From Cupriavidus necator N-1 (GTDB lineage: Bacteria; Pseudomonadota; Gammaproteobacteria; Burkholderiales; Burkholderiaceae), in NCBI RefSeq assembly GCF_000219215.1, contig NC_015723.1, positions 992,001 through 1,056,000 on the forward strand: a DNA stretch of 64,000 nucleotides, given 5' to 3'. Positions 8,818 through 17,572 of the stretch are shown here, one piece after another. The notes under the pieces are model-generated. The model did not search any database. It was not told where the DNA came from and saw only the letters and a program-made list of their open reading frames with translations. A program made the position numbers and the translations under genes. Each line of letters starts with the position of its first letter. Position 1 is the first letter of the stretch.

Positions 8818-9795
8818 ATGCGTTCCACTGCTATCCGCAGCCTGCTTGCTGTCACCATGCTGGCGGCCTCTTCACTGGCACTTGCGCAAGGCGCCCGCGA
8901 CTGGCCCAGCCAGCCGGTGCGTATTGTCGTGCCGTTCCAGGCCGGCTCGGCCACCGACCTGATCTCGCGGCAGATCGGCATCGGGCTTGGCAAGGAATAC
9001 AGCCAGACCTTTGTGGTTGAAAACCGCCCGGGCGCCGCCGCGATGATCGGCAGCGAGGTGGCCGCGCGCGCGCCGGCCGATGGCTATACGCTGCTGATGT
9101 CCGGGCCGGCGTCGATGGTGACCAACCGGTTCCTGTACAAGAAGCTCAGCTATGACCCGGATGCGTTCGAGAAGGTGGCAGTGGTCGCGGTCACGCCGAA
9201 TATCCTGTTGTCCAACCCCTCGCTTCCGTTCAAGACGCTGCCCGAGATGGTCGCGTATGCCAAGGCTAATCCGGGCAAGCTGACCTATGCCTCCTTCGGT
9301 GCCGGCACCACCTCGCATATCGCCGGCGAGATGCTGAAGGCCGCGGCCGGCATCGATATCGTCCATGTGCCGTACAAGGGCGCCGGCGAAGCGATCCCGG
9401 CGCTGCTGTCGGGCCAGGTGTCGATGTATTTCGACACCATCATGACCGGCCTGCCCTATGTGAAGGCCGGCAAGCTGCGCGCGCTCGGCATGTCCACCGC
9501 TAAGCGCTCGCCCAACGCGCCGGAGATTCCGACGATTGCCGAGCAGGGTTATGCCGGTTTCGATATCGCACCGTGGTATGGCATTGTCGCGCCCAAGGGC
9601 ACGCCGGCCGACGTGGTCAGCAAGCTCAATGTCTCGATCAACAAGCTGCTCAAGGCCCCGGAGTTCCGTGAACGCCTTGCTGCCACCGGTGCCGAGCCGC
9701 GCGGCGGCAGCGTCGGCGATTTCAGCGCGATGGTCAGCGCGGAGATCCCGCGCACCGAAAAGCTCGTCAAGCAATCCGGCGTGACGCTGCAATAA
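8818..9795 (+). CDS. Bug/TctC-family periplasmic substrate-binding protein
   Basis: Periplasmic receptor of 325 residues with a signal peptide that probably ends near ALAQGARDWP. The family hallmarks WPSQPVRIVVPF, ENRPGAAAMIGSE, APADGYTLLM and YASFGAGTTSH are all visible. Such receptors bind small carboxylates or amides and may work with TctA/TctB permeases encoded elsewhere; none is nearby. GAGGG lies about 9 bases before the ATG at 8818. A sigma-54-like promoter precedes the gene and a terminator-like hairpin follows it. Position between gabD and a gamma-glutamyltransferase suggests a nitrogenous or gamma-glutamyl ligand, but this is inference. Confidence 0.88.
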   Translation: MRSTAIRSLLAVTMLAASSLALAQGARDWPSQPVRIVVPFQAGSATDLISRQIGIGLGKEYSQTFVVENRPGAAAMIGSEVAARAPADGYTLLMSGPASMVTNRFLYKKLSYDPDAFEKVAVVAVTPNILLSNPSLPFKTLPEMVAYAKANPGKLTYASFGAGTTSHIAGEMLKAAAGIDIVHVPYKGAGEAIPALLSGQVSMYFDTIMTGLPYVKAGKLRALGMSTAKRSPNAPEIPTIAEQGYAGFDIAPWYGIVAPKGTPADVVSKLNVSINKLLKAPEFRERLAATGAEPRGGSVGDFSAMVSAEIPRTEKLVKQSGVTLQ

Positions 9796-9814
9796 GCCGC
9801 GTGCAGCAACCCTG

Positions 9815-9837
9815 GGGCGCCGCCCGCGCGCCCTTTT
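9815..9837 (+). terminator. Intrinsic terminator after the Bug gene
   Basis: A 6-base stem GGGCGC/GCGCCC (9815-9820 and 9828-9833) with a 7-base loop is followed directly by TTTT. It lies between the receptor gene and the gamma-glutamyltransferase gene and may act as a partial terminator that lowers expression of the latter. Confidence 0.5.
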
Positions 9838-9860
9838 ACCTGTTCTGAATGGAGTTCCCG

Positions 9861-11450
9861 ATGTTGCCTTTCGACTGGACCTTTCCCTACCCGTCGCAAA
9901 AGATGCCGCTGCTGGCCGCCAATGCGGTCAGCACCAGTCAGCCGCTCGCCGCGCAGGCGGGGCTGCGCATGCTGTACGAAGGCGGTAATGCCATCGACAG
10001 CGCCATTGCCAGCGCGATTGCGCTGACCGTGGTGGAGCCGGTCATGAACGGCATTGGCGGGGACATGTTCGCGCTGGTCTGGCATGAGGGGCAGCTGTAC
10101 GGGCTCAACTCCAGCGGCCGGGCGCCGGCGCGCTGGACCCTGGATCATTTCGCCGGGCACGACAGCATGCCCCAGGTTGGCTGGGATACGGTCACCGTGC
10201 CGGGCCAGGTCGCGGGCTGGAAGGCGCTGTCGGCCCGCTTCGGCAAGCTGCCGTTCGCGCGGCTGTTCGCACCGGCCATCGAGTACGCTGAACAGGGTTT
10301 CCTGGTGTCACCGCAGATCGCACGGCAATGGGCCGCGCAGGTGCCGGTGCTGGCCGGGCAGCCTGGTTTTGCCAAGGCGTTCCTGCGCGACGGCAGGGCA
10401 CCGCAGGCGGGCGAGCGCTGGCGTTTCCCGGAGCAGGCCGCCACGCTGCAGCGTATTGCCGAGAGCGATGGCGCAAGCTTCTACACGGGTGAACTCGCCG
10501 CGCGCATCGTCGCGTTCGCCGAGGAAACCGGAGGCGCCATCCGCGCCGACGACCTGGCCGCGCATCGCGCCGCCTGGGTCCAGCCGATGGCGCAGCAGTT
10601 CCGCGGCTATACGCTCCATGAAATTCCCCCGAACGGCCAGGGCATCGCCGCGCTGATCGGCCTCGGCATCCTGGACCGCTTCGACGTGGAAAGCATGGGC
10701 TGCGACAGCGCCGGCTTCTACCACGTCAGCATCGAGGCGATGAAGCTGGCCTTCGCCGACCTGCACCGCCACGTGTCGGACCCCGCCACCATGCAGCACG
10801 CGCCCGCCGCCTTCCTGGATCCGGCCTATCTTGCCGAGCGCGCGGCGCTGATCGATATGAAACGCGCCGGCACACCCACCGCTGGCGTTCCGAAGAGCGG
10901 CGGCACCGTCTACCTGTCCAGCGCGGATGCCGCGGGTTCGATGGTGTCGTATATCCAGTCCAACTACCGCGGCTTTGGCTCCGGCGTGGTGGTGCCCGGC
11001 ACCGGCATCGCGCTGCATAACCGCGGCGCGGGCTTCAACCTGAAGCCCGGCCACGCCAACTGCGTGGCGCCAGGCAAGCAGCCGATGCACACCATCATCC
11101 CGGGCTTCGTCACCCGCAATGGCGAGCCAGTAATGTCATTCGGCGTGATGGGCGGCTCGATGCAGGCGCAGGGCCATGTGCAGATGATGGCGCGGCTTGC
11201 TGCCTTCGGCCAGAATCCGCAGGCCATGAGCGATGCCCCGCGCTTCCGCGTGGAGCACGGCCCGGTGGTGAATGTCGAGGCGCATCTGGCGCCGGACGTG
11301 GTCTCCACGCTGCGCGGCATGGGCCATCGCGTTGAAGTGGCGCCGCGCGACAGCCTGGAGTTCGGTTCGGCGCAGCTTATCTACAAGGCGCCGTACGGCT
11401 ATATCGCGGCCTCGGACTCGCGGCGCGACGGGCAGGCAGTGGGGTTTTAG
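9861..11450 (+). CDS. Gamma-glutamyltransferase-family protein
   Basis: Ntn hydrolase of the gamma-glutamyltranspeptidase family, 529 residues. It carries the N-terminal signature ANAVSTSQPLAAQAGLRML and the GGNAIDSAIA motif. The self-processing and nucleophile threonine is about residue 349 in SGGTVYLSSAD. No signal peptide is seen, so it may act in the cytoplasm, unlike periplasmic E. coli GGT. ATG at 9861 is preferred because GGAG lies 6 bases upstream; the ATG at 9849 overlaps that site. Context with gabT, gabD and a receptor suggests hydrolysis of a gamma-glutamyl or amide compound, but the substrate is unknown; related proteins include acylases. Confidence 0.85.
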   Translation: MLPFDWTFPYPSQKMPLLAANAVSTSQPLAAQAGLRMLYEGGNAIDSAIASAIALTVVEPVMNGIGGDMFALVWHEGQLYGLNSSGRAPARWTLDHFAGHDSMPQVGWDTVTVPGQVAGWKALSARFGKLPFARLFAPAIEYAEQGFLVSPQIARQWAAQVPVLAGQPGFAKAFLRDGRAPQAGERWRFPEQAATLQRIAESDGASFYTGELAARIVAFAEETGGAIRADDLAAHRAAWVQPMAQQFRGYTLHEIPPNGQGIAALIGLGILDRFDVESMGCDSAGFYHVSIEAMKLAFADLHRHVSDPATMQHAPAAFLDPAYLAERAALIDMKRAGTPTAGVPKSGGTVYLSSADAAGSMVSYIQSNYRGFGSGVVVPGTGIALHNRGAGFNLKPGHANCVAPGKQPMHTIIPGFVTRNGEPVMSFGVMGGSMQAQGHVQMMARLAAFGQNPQAMSDAPRFRVEHGPVVNVEAHLAPDVVSTLRGMGHRVEVAPRDSLEFGSAQLIYKAPYGYIAASDSRRDGQAVGF

Positions 11451-11467
11451 GCGCGAGCCGCCCGCGG

Positions 11468-12061
11468 TCACAGCGGCGCAGGCTGGGGCTGGCTGGCAGA
11501 CGTGGCCGCGGCGGGCTTCTTGTTGTCAGTGCCGCTATATGAGAAGTACCTCGCCTTCGCGCCCCTGGCCCAGTACGCCACGGTGAAGTGCTTGCTGTCG
11601 CGCCCATAGAGCAGTTCCAGGCTGCCATTCGCGGCGGCCCACTCGGCGTAGCCATTCTCCGCCGCGCCTTCGGTCTTGCGCAGGGACGCATAGCGTTCGT
11701 CGAGCTTCTTGCGCACCTCATCCAGCGCCGTGCGCTCGAACGTCATCGTGATCAGCGCCACGGTGTCCTGCGCATCGCAGTTCAGGATCACGCGCGTCAG
11801 GCCCGGGAGGTGGAAGCGCTCCAGGTGCCTGAGCTCGACGGCATCGCCACCGGCCCACTCGGACTTGCCGGTCCTGGCGTGATTCTGCGGCGGCGCCAGG
11901 CGAGAGCACCTGGCCTTGCCCAGCTCCAGTCCCAGCGGCGCCGCGGTGTTGCCGGCTGCGTCAGGCTGGGCAGGAGATGCGGCATGGATCGAAACGGATG
12001 TCAGCAGGGCGGCACAGAGCAGGGCGGCCTGCTTCAGGTTCAGGCGGGAAAGTGCTTTCAC
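11468..12061 (-). CDS. Exported hypothetical protein
   Basis: Protein of 197 residues with a clear Sec signal peptide (KALSRLNLKQ, a hydrophobic stretch, then SIHAASP as the probable cleavage region). The mature part has two cysteines (near KARCSRL and ILNCDAQ) that could form a disulfide, and a Pro/Ala/Gln-rich tail. No family was recognised. The start is a GTG at 12061 without a clear ribosome site, chosen because it gives the signal peptide. It lies 31 bases after the MFS gene on the same strand and is probably its operon partner. Confidence 0.6.
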   Translation of the reverse strand: MKALSRLNLKQAALLCAALLTSVSIHAASPAQPDAAGNTAAPLGLELGKARCSRLAPPQNHARTGKSEWAGGDAVELRHLERFHLPGLTRVILNCDAQDTVALITMTFERTALDEVRKKLDERYASLRKTEGAAENGYAEWAAANGSLELLYGRDSKHFTVAYWARGAKARYFSYSGTDNKKPAAATSASQPQPAPL

Positions 12062-12092
12062 GGTCTTGAGGAGAAGTTGTCAGCCGGGGATT

Positions 12093-13382
12093 CTACGGCT
12101 TTCTTGCTTCCTGCCGTCCGATCTTGCTAATGACGGGTGTGCCTGCCTGCGCGGCTTGCGCCGGCATGAAGCGGCGGGTGGCGGCCCAGAACATCAGCGC
12201 CAGCAAGCTGACCACGGCGCCCAGCACGCAGACGCCCCGCCACCCGGCAGCCTCATAGACTGCCGTGGTGGCAATGGCGCCCAGCCCGCTGCCCGCCGCG
12301 TAGAACAGCATGTACGCGCCGACCAGCCGGCTATGTACCGCGGGGTCGGTGCGGAAGATCATGCTCTGGTTGGTGACGTGGATGGCCTGGCCGCCCAGGT
12401 CGAGCAGCACGATGCCAATGGCCAGCGGCCACAGCGATGTCTCCAGCCACGACAGCGGAAGCCAGGCCGCCACCAGCAGCACCAGTGCCGCGAGCGTGGT
12501 GCGCTGCCCGAAGCCCTGGTCCGCCCAGCGTCCCGCACGCGCGGCCGCCAGGGCACCCACCGCGCCAACCAGCCCGAAGGCGCCGATGGCCGTATGCGAC
12601 AGCGCGTAGGGCGGAGCGCTCAGCGGCAATACCAGGGCGCTCCACAGGATGTTGAACGCCGCGAACATCAGCAGCGCGATCGTGCCCCGGATCTGCAAGA
12701 CCCGGTCGCGGCGCAGCAGCAGGAACATCGATGCGACCAGGCTGGCATAGCGCATCCGCTGGCCGGCGCTGGCCACCACTGGCAGCGCACGCCATAGCAG
12801 CCACGCAAGCACCAGCATCGCCGCTGCGGCGCAGACATAGACGTTGCGCCACCCGACCACGTCGCTGACGCCGCCGGCCACGACACGCGCCAGCAGCAGT
12901 CCGATAAAGACACCGCTCTGCGCGGTGCCGACCACGCGCCCGCGTTCATGCGGTCCTGCTGCCGCGGCCGCGTAGGCGATCAGTCCCTGGGTCATGGCGG
13001 TGCCGAGCAAGCCGGTCAGGAGCATCCCCGCCAGCAGCACGGTAACGGACGGCGCCAGCGCCACGGCGGCCAGCGCGCCGGCCAGGGCAAGCACCTGTGC
13101 CAGCATCAGGCGGCGGCGTTCCACAAGGTCGCCCAGCGGCACCAGCAACAGCAGCGCCAGGGCACAGCCAAGCTGGGTGGCGGTGACCACGCCGCCGATG
13201 GCCCCGGCGCTGATGGAGAAATCCGCCATCAGCGCATCCAGCAGCGGCTGGGCGTAATAGACATTGGCGACGCTCAGGCCGCTGGCGCAGGCGAACAGCA
13301 GCACGGCGCCGCGCGGCAGGTTCGCACACGGTGCCGCAGGGCAAGTCGGAGGCGGTGCCATCACCGCGGGGGAGGTTTCCAT
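12093..13382 (-). CDS. MFS transporter (drug-efflux-like)
   Basis: Major facilitator protein of 429 residues with about 12 membrane segments. The N-terminal pattern SGLSVANVYYAQPLLDAL and the loop motif PLGDLVERRRLM (motif A type) are typical of the DHA-type or sugar-efflux-like exporters common in this group. Divergent transcription from the HxlR regulator across a long inverted repeat suggests that regulator represses it, as in many drug- or aldehyde-responsive pairs. Substrate unknown. Confidence 0.82.
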   Translation of the reverse strand: METSPAVMAPPPTCPAAPCANLPRGAVLLFACASGLSVANVYYAQPLLDALMADFSISAGAIGGVVTATQLGCALALLLLVPLGDLVERRRLMLAQVLALAGALAAVALAPSVTVLLAGMLLTGLLGTAMTQGLIAYAAAAAGPHERGRVVGTAQSGVFIGLLLARVVAGGVSDVVGWRNVYVCAAAAMLVLAWLLWRALPVVASAGQRMRYASLVASMFLLLRRDRVLQIRGTIALLMFAAFNILWSALVLPLSAPPYALSHTAIGAFGLVGAVGALAAARAGRWADQGFGQRTTLAALVLLVAAWLPLSWLETSLWPLAIGIVLLDLGGQAIHVTNQSMIFRTDPAVHSRLVGAYMLFYAAGSGLGAIATTAVYEAAGWRGVCVLGAVVSLLALMFWAATRRFMPAQAAQAGTPVISKIGRQEARKP

Positions 13383-13395
13383 ACCAGTTCATGTG

Positions 13396-13447
13396 GTTGC
13401 AAATCAAAACCAGTTGAAGCGTAAGCCTACTGGTTTTAAAATGCAAC
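13396..13447. promoter_or_regulatory. Long palindrome, candidate HxlR operator
   Basis: Two 19-base arms (13396-13414 and 13429-13447) are inverted repeats matching at 15 positions, including perfect GTTGCA and AAAACCAGT blocks, with a 14-base spacer. The site lies in the middle of the 103-base region between the divergent MFS gene and HxlR gene, where a dimeric regulator would cover both promoters. Confidence 0.6.
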
Positions 13448-13485
13448 TACATTGACGGGCTGCACAGCCCCAAGGCAACCAAGAC

Positions 13486-13932
13486 ATGGCCACCCGCAAA
13501 GACCCCAGCGATGAAACCTGCCCCGTTGCGCGCACCCTGGAGCTGGTCGGCGAGCGCTGGTCGCTGATGATCGTGCGCGATGCGTTCGACGGCATACGCC
13601 GCTTCAGCGATTTCCAGCGCAGCCTGGCGGTCGCGCGCAACATCCTGGCCGACCGTCTGCGCCGGCTGGTGGAAGCCGGCATCCTGGCGACGCAGCCGGC
13701 TTCCGATGGCAGTGCGTATCACGAGTATGTGCTGACGAAAAAGGGAGAGAGTTTGTTCCCCGTCGTATTGGCCTTGCGCCAATGGGGCGAACACCATCTG
13801 TTTGCGCGCGGCGAGCGGCGCTCGCAGATGGTGGAAAAGCGGACCGGGAAGCCGGTGCCGCTGATGATGCCCCGGACCAGCGACGGTGATGTGCTCTTAC
13901 CAGGGGAAACGGAAGTGCGCAAGCCGCGCTAG
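13486..13932 (+). CDS. HxlR-family transcriptional regulator
   Basis: Winged-helix regulator of 148 residues. The HxlR signature is complete: a conserved N-terminal cysteine in DETCPVARTLELVGERW, then RFSDFQRSLAVARNILADRL and GSAYHEYVLTKKG. The lone cysteine is the usual redox or electrophile-sensing residue of this family. It is divergent from an MFS exporter and faces a strong palindrome, so control of itself and of the exporter is likely. ATG at 13486 has a weak AAGG upstream. Confidence 0.88.
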   Translation: MATRKDPSDETCPVARTLELVGERWSLMIVRDAFDGIRRFSDFQRSLAVARNILADRLRRLVEAGILATQPASDGSAYHEYVLTKKGESLFPVVLALRQWGEHHLFARGERRSQMVEKRTGKPVPLMMPRTSDGDVLLPGETEVRKPR

Positions 13933-13995
13933 GGGGCGGTGACGAGGTCGTCGACAGTCGCCCGCTTTTCGGCACGGGCGACATGCCTCTTGCAT

Positions 13996-14331
13996 TCAGC
14001 TGCCCCGATACGTCCCGAAGCTCCACGGCGAACACAGCAACGGCACATGGTAGTGCTGCGCGGCGTCCGCGATAGTAAAGCGCACGGGCACGATGTCGGC
14101 GAAGACGTCGGGGGTGCGGAAGTAGTCCGCCACCCAGAAGCGCAGCTCGAACTCGCCGGTGCGCGCCTGGGCCGGCGGCAGCATTGGCGTGTCGGTGCGG
14201 CCGTCGTGGTTGGTGCGGGCGCGCGCGATCAGCCGTGGCGGCTGGGTGGCGACGTCGAACAGTTCCACCTGCATGCCGGCCACGGGGCGGCCCAGGGATA
14301 CGTCGAGCACATGTGTGCTGATGCCTGCCAT
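13996..14331 (-). CDS. hiuH: 5-hydroxyisourate hydrolase
   Basis: Transthyretin-like enzyme hydrolysing 5-hydroxyisourate to OHCU in urate breakdown. The protein is 111 residues, the usual size. It begins MAGISTHVLDVSLGRPVAGM, has internal RTNHDGRTD, and ends with the diagnostic YRGS. The start at 14331 is set by this conserved N-terminus. No signal peptide is present, so it acts in the cytoplasm. It is the last gene of a minus-strand set with the exported paralogue and an MFS permease; uraD, the next step, lies 3.7 kb away on the other strand. Confidence 0.95.
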   Translation of the reverse strand: MAGISTHVLDVSLGRPVAGMQVELFDVATQPPRLIARARTNHDGRTDTPMLPPAQARTGEFELRFWVADYFRTPDVFADIVPVRFTIADAAQHYHVPLLCSPWSFGTYRGS

Positions 14332-14362
14332 GATGCGTGTGTCTCCGGGTTGGGCCGCGGCG

Positions 14363-14872
14363 TCAGCTGCCGCGGTAGTAGTTGTAGCTCCACGGCCCGA
14401 ACAGCACGGGCAGGTGGATGCGCTGGCTGGCGTCGGTGACACGCAGGCGCAGCGGGATCTTCGACAGGAAGGAGGGTTGCGGCAGGCTGGCCTTGCGTGC
14501 GGCAAAGTATTCGTCCGCGTGCAGGATCAGCTCATAGGTGCCGGTGCGGTAGCTGTCGCCGATCAGCAGCGGCGGTTCGCTGCGGCCGTTGGCGGCCAGC
14601 GTGACGGTCTGCAGCGGCGTGCGCTGGCCATTGTCGATGCGGAACATCTCCACGCGCATACCGGCCGCGGGCGTGCCGTGGTAGGTGTCCAGCGCGTGCA
14701 GTGTCAGGCGCGGGCTCAGGCCGACTTGCTGCACCGGCGCAGCGGTCTGGTTCGGGGCCGCCGCCTCCGGCGTGGCGCCCCAGCTGGCGCCGGCCAGCAG
14801 CGCGCCGCCGCCCAGCGTCATCGATTGCAGCGCGAAGCGCCGGCGGGTGGGATCAAAAGCGTAGTCGTCCAT
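14363..14872 (-). CDS. Tat-exported 5-hydroxyisourate hydrolase paralogue
   Basis: A second transthyretin-like hydrolase of 169 residues. The N-terminal extension holds a twin-arginine signal (TRRRFALQSM followed by a glycine/alanine-rich hydrophobic run), so export as a folded protein is predicted. The mature domain keeps LTLHALDTYHG and ends YYRGS like the cytoplasmic copy. The active-site arrangement is changed slightly: the first motif is LHALD where the cytoplasmic copy has THVLD. It lies 31 bases upstream of hiuH and one base after the MFS gene. A periplasmic site for hydroxyisourate hydrolysis is implied but unproven. Confidence 0.85.
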   Translation of the reverse strand: MDDYAFDPTRRRFALQSMTLGGGALLAGASWGATPEAAAPNQTAAPVQQVGLSPRLTLHALDTYHGTPAAGMRVEMFRIDNGQRTPLQTVTLAANGRSEPPLLIGDSYRTGTYELILHADEYFAARKASLPQPSFLSKIPLRLRVTDASQRIHLPVLFGPWSYNYYRGS

Positions 14873-14873
14873 G

Positions 14874-16223
14874 TCAGGCCCCTTGCTTGCCGTGCTTGCC
14901 GCCCAGCTTGCGGATGCCGACCAGCACCAGCGCCGCGGCCAGCACCTCGATCACCGCCACCAGGTACAGGCCGGAGGTGAGCTTGCCGGTAGTGTTCTTG
15001 ATCAGCCCCATCACATAGGGCGCGCCAAAGCCGGCCAGGTTGGCCACCGAGTTGATCAGGGCCACGCCCACCGCGGCGGCGCTGCCTGCCAGGTAGCGGT
15101 TGGGCAGCTGCCAGAACACGGGGATGGCGCTCATGGTGCCGACCAGCGCGGCGGTCATGGCCAGCAGTGCGATCACCGGCGACAGCACCTGCGCGCCCAG
15201 CAGCACGGCCAGCACGGCCATGGCACCGCCACCGACCAGCGCCGCGCCGCTGAAGTGCCAGCGCACTTCGTTGCGGCGGTCGGAATGCGCGCCGTTGAGG
15301 ATCATGCCGGCGGCGCCGCACAGGTAGGCCACGGCCGCGATCCAGCCCACCGCCATCGGCGTGGTGAAGCCCACGTCCTTGATGATGGTCGGGATCCAGA
15401 AGGTCAGCGTCGAGTTGGCGCACAGCAGGCAGAAGAAGATCGCGATCAGCAGCCACACCTTGGGGTTGGCGAAGAGCGTGCGCCAGTCGTGGCCGCGCTC
15501 GCCCAGGGCGGCGTTGTCGCGCTTGAGGGCGTCCTGCAGCACGCGCTTCTCGTCGTCGGAGAGCCAGCGCGCCTGTTCCGGCTTGTCGGTCATGTAGAAC
15601 CAGGCAAAGATGCCGGCCAGCACCGACGGGATGCCTTCCAGGATGAACAGCCACTGCCAGCCGTGCATGCCGTTCACGCCAGCCATGCTGGTCATGATCC
15701 AGCCGGCCAGCGGGCCGCCCAGCACGCCGGCGATGGCCGATGCGGACATGAAGGTGCCGAAGGCGCGCGCGCGGCGCTGCGACGGGTACCAGTAGGTCAG
15801 GTACAGGATCACGCCCGGGTAGAAGCCGGCTTCGAATGCGCCCAGCAGGAAGCGCAGGATGTAGAACTGCGTGGGCGTGGTGACAAAGGTCTGCAGCATG
15901 CAGATCACGCCCCAGCAGATGGTGATGCGCATGATCGTCTTCTTGGCGCCGATCTTCTGCAGCAGCATGTTCGACGGCACCTCGAAGAAGAAGTAGCCAA
16001 GGAAGAAAATGCCCGCGCCCAGCCCGTACACGGCCTCGCTGAAGTGGAGCGCATCCAGCATCTGCAGCTTGGCGAAGCCGATGTTGACGCGGTCCAGCCA
16101 GGCCAGTACCCACAGCACCCCAAGGAAGGGCAGCAGGCGCCAGGTTACCTTCCGGTAGACGCTGTCCTCGGCGTCGTCGGCGGTGCCGGCAAATACCGGG
16201 ATGCCTTGTTTCGTGATCGACAT
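14874..16223 (-). CDS. MFS transporter, anion:cation symporter type
   Basis: Permease of 449 residues in the ACS (phthalate/tartrate/ureide) branch of the major facilitator family, with [16 protein letters not shown] and LRFLLGAFEAGFYPGVILYL. About twelve membrane spans are visible. AGGAG lies 8 bases before the ATG at 16223, which fixes the start. Position with two hydroxyisourate hydrolases suggests uptake of urate, allantoin or a related ureide; this is inference. A T-N11-A motif in the upstream region (16337-16352) suggests LysR control. Confidence 0.85.
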   Translation of the reverse strand: MSITKQGIPVFAGTADDAEDSVYRKVTWRLLPFLGVLWVLAWLDRVNIGFAKLQMLDALHFSEAVYGLGAGIFFLGYFFFEVPSNMLLQKIGAKKTIMRITICWGVICMLQTFVTTPTQFYILRFLLGAFEAGFYPGVILYLTYWYPSQRRARAFGTFMSASAIAGVLGGPLAGWIMTSMAGVNGMHGWQWLFILEGIPSVLAGIFAWFYMTDKPEQARWLSDDEKRVLQDALKRDNAALGERGHDWRTLFANPKVWLLIAIFFCLLCANSTLTFWIPTIIKDVGFTTPMAVGWIAAVAYLCGAAGMILNGAHSDRRNEVRWHFSGAALVGGGAMAVLAVLLGAQVLSPVIALLAMTAALVGTMSAIPVFWQLPNRYLAGSAAAVGVALINSVANLAGFGAPYVMGLIKNTTGKLTSGLYLVAVIEVLAAALVLVGIRKLGGKHGKQGA

Positions 16224-16613
16224 GATGTCTCCTGTCTTGTCGTGTTCTGCCAGGTCTTGCTTGGCGGCGGTGCATGCCGTCCGCCGGGTTGGGAGCAAGT
16301 ATATGAATGGCCCGCCAATGCGAAACGAGGGGGCTGGTATAGACCCCATAGCAGCACCGATATGGGCTGCAATCCCTTGTGTGGCGCGGGTTTGCGGGTG
16401 CTCCGGCGGGGCCCTGGCGGACCTATGGATTACCCTAGGCAGGCCGTTTTCCGGGGTGTGCGCACGCGGACCGGGCAGGCTCGTCCGGGTTGTACCGGTT
16501 GTCGTGCGGTGCGCAACACGCTACAAAGTCGCCATTGCCTGGCACGGCGTTGCCGCCCGGAGCGGCGGCAGCCGCACCCGACAGGCCTCCACTTTTTCTG
16601 CCACGGACCCAAC
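16224..16613. other. Intergenic region between MFS and LysR genes
   Basis: This 390-base interval holds no convincing gene. It contains the LysR-type site at 16337-16352 and a nearby inverted repeat GCAGC-N10-GCTGC (16351-16370). It must contain the divergent promoters of the permease operon and the LysR gene, though no strong -35/-10 pair stands out. Confidence 0.5.
16337..16352 (-). promoter_or_regulatory. LysR-type T-N11-A site, copy 1
   Basis: Read on the minus strand this is GCTATGGGGTCTATAC. It contains TAT-N7-ATA, which is a T-N11-A LysR box with short inverted ends. A near-identical copy (13 of 16 bases) lies before uraD at 17573-17588. Confidence 0.5.
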
Positions 16614-17558
16614 ATGATTCGCGCCGACGACCCGTTCGATACCTACCTGCTGCGCGTGCTGTGCATCCTGATCGCCGAGCAGAGCGTGTCGCGCACGGCG
16701 ATCCGCCTGAACCAGTCGCAGCCGGCCATCAGCGCCGCGCTCAAGCGCCTGCGCGCGATTTTCAACGACCCGCTGCTCACGCGCGAGAAGAACGTCATGG
16801 TGCCGACCGAGCGCGCGTTGCAGCTGGCGCGCAATGCCCAGGCCGCGCTCAGCGCGCTGGACAACCTGCTGGTCTCGGACGACCGCTTCGACCCCGCCAC
16901 CACCGAGCAGAGTTTCGTGGTGGCCATGCCTGACTACCTGGCCCCGCCGTTCTTCGCGCACGTGGTGCGCGCGGTGCGGCGTGCGGCGCCGCACGCGCGG
17001 CTGTCGGCGCTGCCGTTGGGGGCCACCTTCGATTACGAGCAGGCGCTGTCGGCGGGTACGGTCGATATCGTGATCGGCAACTGGCCCAATCCGCCTGAGC
17101 ACCTGCACCTGTCCGTGCTGCTGGAAGACGAGGTGGTGTGCGTGGTGGCGCAGGACAGCGTGCATGCGCAGCCCGGCAAGTTCACCGCCCAGGCCTACCT
17201 GGGCGCCTCGCATATCGTGCCCACGCCGTATTCGCGCGACCAGCGCGGCCTGGTCGATGCCGGCCTGAGCACCATGCGCGTGCACCGGGACAACCGCATC
17301 AGCTGTCCCTACTTCAACCTGGCGCCCAGCCTGATCCCCGGCACCGACCTGATCCTGACCACCGCACGCCACTTCGCCAACTACCATGCGCAGCATGTGC
17401 CGCTTGCGGTGCTGGAACCGCCGATCGAGTTCCCGTTCATGCGCTTCTACCAGCTGTGGCATCCGTCGCGCCACCGCTCGGCCGCGCATGTCTGGCTGCG
17501 CGGCATGCTGACCGCCGCCTCGCAGGAGCTGCGCGACCTGCGCGATATGCGCCGCTAG
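16614..17558 (+). CDS. LysR-family transcriptional regulator
   Basis: Regulator of 314 residues with an N-terminal winged helix (SVSRTAIRLNQSQPAISAAL, then the DPLLTREKN wing) and a periplasmic-binding-protein-like effector domain. It is divergent from the permease/hydroxyisourate hydrolase set and 124 bases upstream of uraD. Both flanking regions carry the same T-N11-A motif, so it probably controls the two sides in response to a purine-breakdown intermediate. The effector is unknown. Confidence 0.88.
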   Translation: MIRADDPFDTYLLRVLCILIAEQSVSRTAIRLNQSQPAISAALKRLRAIFNDPLLTREKNVMVPTERALQLARNAQAALSALDNLLVSDDRFDPATTEQSFVVAMPDYLAPPFFAHVVRAVRRAAPHARLSALPLGATFDYEQALSAGTVDIVIGNWPNPPEHLHLSVLLEDEVVCVVAQDSVHAQPGKFTAQAYLGASHIVPTPYSRDQRGLVDAGLSTMRVHRDNRISCPYFNLAPSLIPGTDLILTTARHFANYHAQHVPLAVLEPPIEFPFMRFYQLWHPSRHRSAAHVWLRGMLTAASQELRDLRDMRR

Positions 17559-17572
17559 CGGTATCGGTTTCT

